Virus record (IMG/VR): IMGVR_UViG_3300028007_000006 | Location: 1 to 35,044 of that record | Length of the DNA stretch: 35,044 nt | Reading direction: 5' to 3' (one strand) | Source: a virus | Shown: positions 31,605-35,044 of the stretch, piece after piece | Position numbering within the stretch: the first letter of the stretch is position 1 | Layout of the letters: every line of letters starts with the position of its first letter | The notes under the pieces: model-generated | What the model was told of the DNA's origin: nothing | The model's input: the letters and a program-made list of their open reading frames with translations, nothing else | Databases searched by the model: none | Translations under genes and position numbers: made by a program

Positions 31605-31630
31605 ATTTAATGTGACCTTTCACATTAAAT
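31605..31630. promoter_or_regulatory. Perfect 11-bp inverted repeat, AT-rich operator
   Basis: ATTTAATGTGA, 4-nt spacer CCTT, TCACATTAAAT. The half-site contains TGTGA as in CRP-type sites, but the spacing is 4 rather than 6. It lies between the membrane-protein gene and the HIRAN gene, so a phage or host regulator probably controls HIRAN from here. Confidence 0.65.
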
Positions 31631-31647
31631 CATGGGCGTCAGAGGGG

Positions 31648-32106
31648 TCAGTCGCGCTTCGCGAAGGATCCCATGATCGCACCTGCAGCCGCCGCGATCA
31701 GGCCCATGATCATCGCGGCGACGCTGCCGCCGAGCGCCAGGCCCTTTCGAAATAGAAGGTCGATATTTACGATCTCGGACGTGGCTTCGCCACCGAGCGC
31801 CGCAGGCACGACGATGCCGAGGGTGGTTTTTAGGTTCAGGCTGAGGACGAGGGCAACGACGCCGGCTCCGAAAAGCAGCCAGCCGAACAGCCGCCAATTT
31901 TCGCCGTCGGATTTTCTGGCAGGCTGCCCCATTGATGCAGCCTGCCGATCGTCGTGGGTAGTCAGATCAAGATCGACCTTCTCGCCGGACTCCCGCTGTG
32001 CTCGCGCCAACGCCCGCGCCTCGTCTCCGCTGACGGTCACAATGACGGCAGTTACGGAGACGCCGGCGAGCGCCAAGACGAACCAAAACCAAAAAACATC
32101 GCTCAT
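31648..32106 (-). CDS. Three-helix membrane protein of the immunity region
   Basis: 152 residues. Hydrophobic helices at about 5-25, 72-92 and 122-146, with a charged cytoplasmic or periplasmic loop (28-70, RALARAQRESGEKVDLDL) between the first two. No enzyme motif. Membrane proteins next to a phage repressor often mediate superinfection exclusion, which is a reasonable but unproven guess here. Confidence 0.65.
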   Translation of the reverse strand: MSDVFWFWFVLALAGVSVTAVIVTVSGDEARALARAQRESGEKVDLDLTTHDDRQAASMGQPARKSDGENWRLFGWLLFGAGVVALVLSLNLKTTLGIVVPAALGGEATSEIVNIDLLFRKGLALGGSVAAMIMGLIAAAAGAIMGSFAKRD

Positions 32107-32170
32107 CGTCCGCCTCCACCCAAAAAAGTAGACTAGCTGCCGCCGATTAGGGTGGGATCGTCGGCCGAAA

Positions 32171-32299
32171 TCATTTGATGCTCCAGAATGCGGCGCAATC
32201 GTCGCACAGATGAGCCTTGGTGCAGTCTGCGCGGCTGCAGGTAGGCGTGGTGGCGAAGATCCAGCGCAGCAGGCCAGCGACGCGTGCCCACCAGTTCAT
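32171..32299 (-). CDS. 42-aa four-cysteine microprotein, copy 2
   Basis: ATG 32299 to TGA 32171. MNWWARVAGLLRWIFATTPT, then the cluster TCSRADCTKAHLCDDC with the same C-x4-C-x5-C-x2-C spacing as copy 1, and AAFWSIK at the end. 42 residues in both, with the same first, central and last motifs (WW, RW-F, HLCDDC, FWSIK). The two genes lie on opposite strands about 5 kb apart if the molecule is circular. It sits between the membrane protein and the repressor, so it is likely expressed in the lysogen. Confidence 0.75.
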   Translation of the reverse strand: MNWWARVAGLLRWIFATTPTCSRADCTKAHLCDDCAAFWSIK

Positions 32300-32404
32300 G
32301 ACCGCACCTGACCCGTCTCCATGCTGGAAAAAAACCACATGACGAAGGCCGAAGCCGCAATTAACGGCAGGGCGCGCCTAGAAAAATCGTTCACCAAGCC
32401 CTCC

Positions 32405-32830
32405 TCAGGCTGCTTCCCCTTTGCTCATATCTTTGCCCGCAAAAGACCGCGAAGGCGAATGAAGAGTCGCCGACGCGGTCGATGCCTGATCCGCGGGGAT
32501 CGAGGCTTCTCCGGATAGTGACCTCATCAGTTGGCGAATCGTCTCCCGGTCGCGACTCGACAGCCGCTGCAGCATCGCCAGATCGTCCCGGTCCTGAGAA
32601 GTCATTGCATCGTCGGGTTGATCGCTCGTCGGATCGTCGGTTTCGCCGGTCAGGTAGGCGGGCGTCGTCTGGAGCTCGCGGGCGATAACGTGAAGCTTGG
32701 TCGATCCCTTTTTTCCCCGATGAATCAAATTGAAGATCGTCGGCTGCGACAGTTTCACGCGCCGCGCCAACTCGGCCTGCGACAAGCCCAGAAGCGCCAT
32801 CCGCTCCAAAATCCGCGATCCGATGATCAT
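32405..32830 (-). CDS. CI-like repressor, XRE family, without protease domain
   Basis: 141 residues from ATG 32830 (AGGATGG upstream). Residues 1-65 are an XRE helix-turn-helix: ERMALLGLSQAELARRVKLS, QPTIFNLIHRGKKGS, then LTGETDDP. The rest is a charged, largely disordered tail with no S24 autocleavage domain, so induction must occur by another route than RecA-stimulated cleavage. It is divergent from the Cro-like gene across two matching operators. Confidence 0.8.
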   Translation of the reverse strand: MIIGSRILERMALLGLSQAELARRVKLSQPTIFNLIHRGKKGSTKLHVIARELQTTPAYLTGETDDPTSDQPDDAMTSQDRDDLAMLQRLSSRDRETIRQLMRSLSGEASIPADQASTASATLHSPSRSFAGKDMSKGEAA

Positions 32831-32841
32831 TGGGCGCCATC

Positions 32842-32859
32842 CTATAGATTCGCCTATTG
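32842..32859. promoter_or_regulatory. Operator 1 between repressor and Cro-like gene
   Basis: CTATAG-ATTCGC-CTATTG. The right half matches the operator at 32890 exactly, and the left half differs by one base from the symmetric CAATAG. It is 12 bp from the repressor start, so it would autoregulate the repressor. Confidence 0.7.
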
Positions 32860-32889
32860 CGTTCGATGAAGATCGTGATAAGACTCGCA

Positions 32890-32907
32890 CAATAGCTAAA
32901 TCTATTG
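32890..32907. promoter_or_regulatory. Operator 2, perfect 6-bp palindromic halves
   Basis: CAATAG, spacer CTAAAT, CTATTG. It lies 11 bp upstream of the Cro-like ATG and 30 bp from operator 1, so it would block the early promoter when occupied. Confidence 0.75.
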
Positions 32908-32918
32908 GCCGAGATTCG

Positions 32919-33248
32919 ATGTCCACTGTCGCCACCCTTTCTACCCCGCTCGACGCGCTGAAGCGCGCGATCGCGGCTGCGGGGGGTCAGGCAGCGCTCG
33001 CTCGGGCGTGCGGCGTAAAGCAGCCCACCGTCTGGAACTGGCTTCACAATATCGGTCATGTCCCCGCCGCCGAGCACGTCCTGAAGGTCGAAGCCGCCAC
33101 GGGCGTATCGAAGCATGATCTGCGCCCGGACATCTATCCGCGCGACGCCGCGGTCCCGCATACCGGCGTTGCCACGGTCGGCGCGGGAGGTTCCTCAATT
33201 CCCCCCTCCCGCGCCGAAACCGACCCCATGTCGGGGCTGAACCCCTGA
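32919..33248 (+). CDS. Cro/YdaS-like early repressor
   Basis: 109 residues from ATG 32919. PLDALKRAIAAAGGQAALARACGVKQPTVWNWLHN is the YdaS/Cro-type helix-turn-helix, followed by PAAEHVLKVEAATGVSKHDLRPDIYP. The C-terminal 35 residues are disordered. It begins the rightward early operon and should compete with the repressor for the two operators. No strong ribosome site precedes it, so the message may be leaderless or weakly translated. Confidence 0.82.
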   Translation: MSTVATLSTPLDALKRAIAAAGGQAALARACGVKQPTVWNWLHNIGHVPAAEHVLKVEAATGVSKHDLRPDIYPRDAAVPHTGVATVGAGGSSIPPSRAETDPMSGLNP

Positions 33249-33532
33249 TGCCCGCGCCTGTCACCCCTGCCGCGCCCCTTTCGCCCACCGGCGCTAGCGG
33301 GTCCGCCGCCGCCGGTCCCTTGCCGTCGGCCGCCACATTGGCCAGCCGCGAGTTCTGCGGTGGCTGGGCCGACCGTCGGCTGAGCGAGGCCTATGAGCTG
33401 ATCGACGCCGTGCTGCGTGACAATGAAGACGCCCCCGGCGGCGATGTGCGCGCCGACCTGTTCAAGGCACGCGCTGCTGTCGAAGATGCGGACGTGACGC
33501 TCGCGGCCGAGCGAAAGACGGCCGCGTCATGA
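33248..33532 (+). CDS. Hypothetical protein, 94 aa
   Basis: TGATG overlap with the Cro-like gene. The first 35 residues are Ala/Pro/Gly-rich. Then REFCGGWADRRLSEAYELID and ADLFKARAAVEDADVTLAAE form helices. No named family. Its stop overlaps the CII-like start, so all three early genes are coupled. Confidence 0.6.
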   Translation: MPAPVTPAAPLSPTGASGSAAAGPLPSAATLASREFCGGWADRRLSEAYELIDAVLRDNEDAPGGDVRADLFKARAAVEDADVTLAAERKTAAS

Positions 33533-34038
33533 CCAAGCCCCGCGCGCCCCTTTCGATCGAAGATGCGATCATCCGGATCGCCGCGCAGGTCGATGGCGGC
33601 TTCGAAGCCATGGCGCCCGTCGTCGGCCGCGAACCGCGCACCGTGCGCAACTGGAGCGATCCCGACACCCCCGAACAGGTGCCCGTCGACTGCGCGATCG
33701 CGCTCGACCTCGCCCATATCGCCGCCGGCGGCACCGGCGCGCCGATCTTCGAGGCCTATGCGCTGAAGCTCGAGCTCGCCGACGCCGCGAAGTTCGGCGA
33801 TCGCCACCAGCTGCTCCGCCACGCGCAGGAGCTCGCCAAGGAAACCGGCGAAGCCAACGCCGCGATCATCGGCGCCGCCCACCCCGCCGCCAGCGCCGCC
33901 GATCGGCAGATCGCGCTCAAGGAAGCGACCGAGGCGCGCGCCAAACTCGACGAAGTCATTCCGCTGCTCGCGGCCGACGGCGATCGCTTGCCGATCGGCG
34001 CGACCAAAGCGCCACCGCCCAACGAGCAGCCACCCTGA
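33529..34038 (+). CDS. CII-like phage regulatory protein
   Basis: 169 residues. The pattern DAIIRIAAQVDGGFEAMAPVVGREPRTVRNWSDPDTPEQVPVDCAIALDLAH is that of the phage CII/CP76 regulatory family, with helix-turn-helix in the central GREPRTVRNWSD. These proteins influence lysogeny decisions by activating repressor or integrase promoters. The C-terminal half is helical (ELAKETGEANAAII) and ends in a Pro-rich tail. Confidence 0.8.
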   Translation: MTKPRAPLSIEDAIIRIAAQVDGGFEAMAPVVGREPRTVRNWSDPDTPEQVPVDCAIALDLAHIAAGGTGAPIFEAYALKLELADAAKFGDRHQLLRHAQELAKETGEANAAIIGAAHPAASAADRQIALKEATEARAKLDEVIPLLAADGDRLPIGATKAPPPNEQPP

Positions 34039-34123
34039 TCGCTTCCCCGCGCGCGCCTTGCGACCGTTTGCGCGCGTGGATGCCTGGGGGCCGGTCGCGT
34101 CGGTTTTTATCGGATTGGCCCGC

Positions 34124-34141
34124 GGGGCCGGCCCCTTTTTT
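34124..34141 (+). terminator. Intrinsic terminator within the early operon
   Basis: GGGG, loop CCGG, CCCC, then T6 at 34136-34141. Its location after the CII-like gene recalls the early terminators that are overcome by an antiterminator. Confidence 0.65.
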
Positions 34142-34170
34142 CTTCCACCACCGCCCGCCGATCGCACTCG

Positions 34171-34203
34171 CTTTCGGCAGCGGTTTCTTGCTGCCGCCGA
34201 AAG
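34171..34203 (+). promoter_or_regulatory. Hairpin overlapping the ribosome site of the 34213 gene
   Basis: CTTTCGG (34171-34177) pairs with CCGAAAG (34197-34203) and CAGC (34178-34181) with GCTG (34190-34193), leaving a 3-base bulge. AAAGGA of the ribosome site (34200-34205) is partly inside the stem, which could restrain translation. Confidence 0.55.
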
Positions 34204-34212
34204 GACTGCCCG

Positions 34213-34701
34213 ATGTCACAGGACCGGCCCAAGCCTTCACCCCTCGAACCCGTCCCCGCTCCCGGCGCTTATCTAGCGCGCCGCCGCGCCGTCGCCGGCC
34301 TCAACCGCGTCCAGGTCGCGCAGCAGCTCGCCGTCATGCCGTGGATGCTCCTCGAGGCAAACGCCGACGACGTCGCGCGCCTCGCCGATCGGCTGTTTGC
34401 CGCCGAGCGCAACGGCAAGCATTTCAGCGCCGAGCAGGCCCCGCTTCTGCGCGACATCTTCCCCTTCGACGTCGACGTCTATCGGCAGCTGATCGCCATC
34501 GAGGCCGCGGGCCCGGACCACGGTCTGGCGGTGCCGCAGATCTGCGTCGACTGCGCCTGCAGCTGGCACGACCCGTGCGAGGTCGACGTCGACGGCGGCA
34601 TGGACACCACCACCTGCGCCTGGTCGGCCGACCCCACCCGCTGCACCGCCTGCGCCCCGGCCCAGGCGGGTGCGCTCGGCGCCATGGAGCTGCTCTCGTG
34701 A
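34213..34701 (+). CDS. HTH-like protein with a C-terminal cysteine cluster
   Basis: 162 residues, AAAGGA 7 bp before ATG. Residues 18-60 (AYLARRRAVAGLNRVQVAQQL) look like an XRE-type helix-turn-helix. The C-terminal part has six cysteines (CVDCACSWHDPCEVD, then CAWSADPTRCTAC), spaced like a zinc-binding module. It probably binds DNA and may help regulate early transcription. No named family is known to me. Confidence 0.7.
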   Translation: MSQDRPKPSPLEPVPAPGAYLARRRAVAGLNRVQVAQQLAVMPWMLLEANADDVARLADRLFAAERNGKHFSAEQAPLLRDIFPFDVDVYRQLIAIEAAGPDHGLAVPQICVDCACSWHDPCEVDVDGGMDTTTCAWSADPTRCTACAPAQAGALGAMELLS

Positions 34702-35018
34702 GCCCGCTCGGCCTGATGGCGCCCGACGATCTCCGCCGCTCGCTGCGCGAGTTGCTTCTGGGGGGGGGGCTACCGCCGCAGCACGTCGACGAGATCGCGG
34801 ACCTCGCGACGCTCGCCGTGGTCGAGGCGCTGGCGTCGATCGACCGCGTCGGCGCCCGCGCCAGCAGCCAGCCGGCGCAGATGGCGATCGTTTCCGCCGC
34901 CCTGAGCGCCGCGGCCGCGGTCATCGACCTCAACCTGCAGGCGCTGGCTAGCTTCGGACGTTCGCAGGGCACGCGCGTGGTCGAAACCACCGCATCGATG
35001 GGGCTCGGTAAGTCGTGA
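34698..35018 (+). CDS. Hypothetical early protein, 106 aa, with internal poly-G tract
   Basis: GTGA overlap with the preceding gene. LMAPDDLRRSLRELLLGGGL is followed by DEIADLATLAVVEALASIDR and AIVSAALSAAAAVIDLNLQA, two amphipathic helices. The three Gly codons are part of a G10 run. It is in frame here, and a slip would truncate the protein early. No family was recognised. Its 3' end forms half of the terminal inverted repeat. Confidence 0.6.
   Translation: MSPLGLMAPDDLRRSLRELLLGGGLPPQHVDEIADLATLAVVEALASIDRVGARASSQPAQMAIVSAALSAAAAVIDLNLQALASFGRSQGTRVVETTASMGLGKS
34760..34769. repeat. 10-G homopolymer tract inside an early gene
   Basis: Ten G run from the last base of a CTG codon through three GGG codons. 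The frame is intact here, unlike at 736-746. Confidence 0.9.
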
Positions 35019-35044
35019 GCCCCATCGATGCGGTGGTTTCGACC
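34979..35044. repeat. 27-bp perfect inverted repeat at the right edge
   Basis: 34979-35005 is the exact reverse complement of 35018-35044, with a 12-nt spacer. The right arm ends at the last base of the window. It may be an assembly fold-back, a chimeric read or a genuine palindrome. Confidence 0.85.
35015..35044 (+). CDS. N-terminal fragment of an early gene (cut by window edge)
   Basis: GTG at 35015 overlaps the preceding TGA (GTGA) and opens ten codons MSPIDAVVST to the window edge. If the molecule is circular the frame continues into RFDLHARHQALRELVEA at 1-54. The fragment lies within one arm of the inverted repeat, so it may instead be a fold-back copy of the preceding gene. Confidence 0.35.
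   Translation, partial: MSPIDAVVST

Larger units (their letters stand above)
34039..34212. other. Intergenic stretch with terminator and structured leader
   Basis: No gene is seen. It contains a GC stem followed by T6 (34124-34141) and a hairpin (34171-34203) that reaches into the ribosome site of the next gene. Confidence 0.6.

Noticed and set aside
34068-34697. Long upstream extension of the 34698 gene
   Set aside because: The upstream part is shadow of the 34213 gene and the GTGA coupling at 34698 marks the real start.
34979-35044. Covalently closed telomere of a linear phage
   Set aside because: No protelomerase-like gene is seen and the palindrome has a 12-nt non-symmetric centre; an assembly fold-back is at least as likely.
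1-35044. CRISPR array or toxin-antitoxin pair
   Set aside because: No regularly spaced direct repeats were seen, and no recognisable toxin or antitoxin pair apart from single HTH genes of the phage switch.

Overview
The window reads as an almost complete temperate siphophage or prophage genome of about 35 kb. The GC-rich, ATGA/GTGA-overlapped gene style, two DUF4102-type tyrosine integrases and tail genes reminiscent of gene transfer agents point to an alphaproteobacterial host, most likely in the Sphingomonadales. The taxonomic placement is inference. No ordinary chromosomal housekeeping gene is visible.

Layout. (1) 1-3173, plus strand: a tightly overlapped early operon with a DUF4326 protein, a ParB-like DGQHR protein broken by an 11-G tract, an ASCH-like protein, a 42-residue four-cysteine microprotein, a J-domain protein and an AlpA-type regulator, closed by a strong hairpin. 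(2) 3408-7367: two tyrosine integrases in convergent orientation with a winged-helix protein between them, each integrase preceded by a pair of similar 12-bp tandem repeats. A 136-nt structured, tRNA-like element and a hairpin terminator follow. (3) 7511-29666, minus strand: one long late operon, transcribed right to left: three small proteins, Gam-like nuclease inhibitor, HNH nuclease, TerS, TerL, portal, ClpP-type protease, HK97 capsid, connector and neck proteins, tail tube, frameshifted tail chaperone, tape measure, tail tip, an esterase-type tail fibre, and a lysis cassette of small membrane protein, holin, GH108 endolysin and Rz with Rz1 nested inside it. (4) 29876-32299: a small accessory and immunity-like region with regulators, a HIRAN protein, a three-helix membrane protein and a second copy of the four-cysteine microprotein, with several AT-rich operators. 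(5) 32405-35044: repressor, a pair of 18-bp operators, Cro-like gene, CII-like gene, then further early genes running off the right edge.

The early operon running off the right edge resembles the one entering at the left edge. The two edge fragments (35015-35044 and 1-54) even join in frame, so the simplest reading is a circularly permuted or circular phage genome cut inside the early operon. Two adjacent elements cannot be excluded. Both ends carry inverted repeats (27 bp right, 10 bp left), which may be assembly fold-backs or genuine.

Working together: repressor and Cro compete at the central operators. The early operon runs through a terminator and a structured leader toward replication and recombination genes and the integrases. 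The late operon packages DNA by the HK97 route, builds a long flexible tail carrying a putative polysaccharide deacetylase, and lyses the cell with holin, muralytic enzyme and spanins. Most notable observations: poly-G tracts in two early genes, the duplicated four-cysteine microprotein, the tRNA-like RNA, and paired repeats shared by the two integrases.
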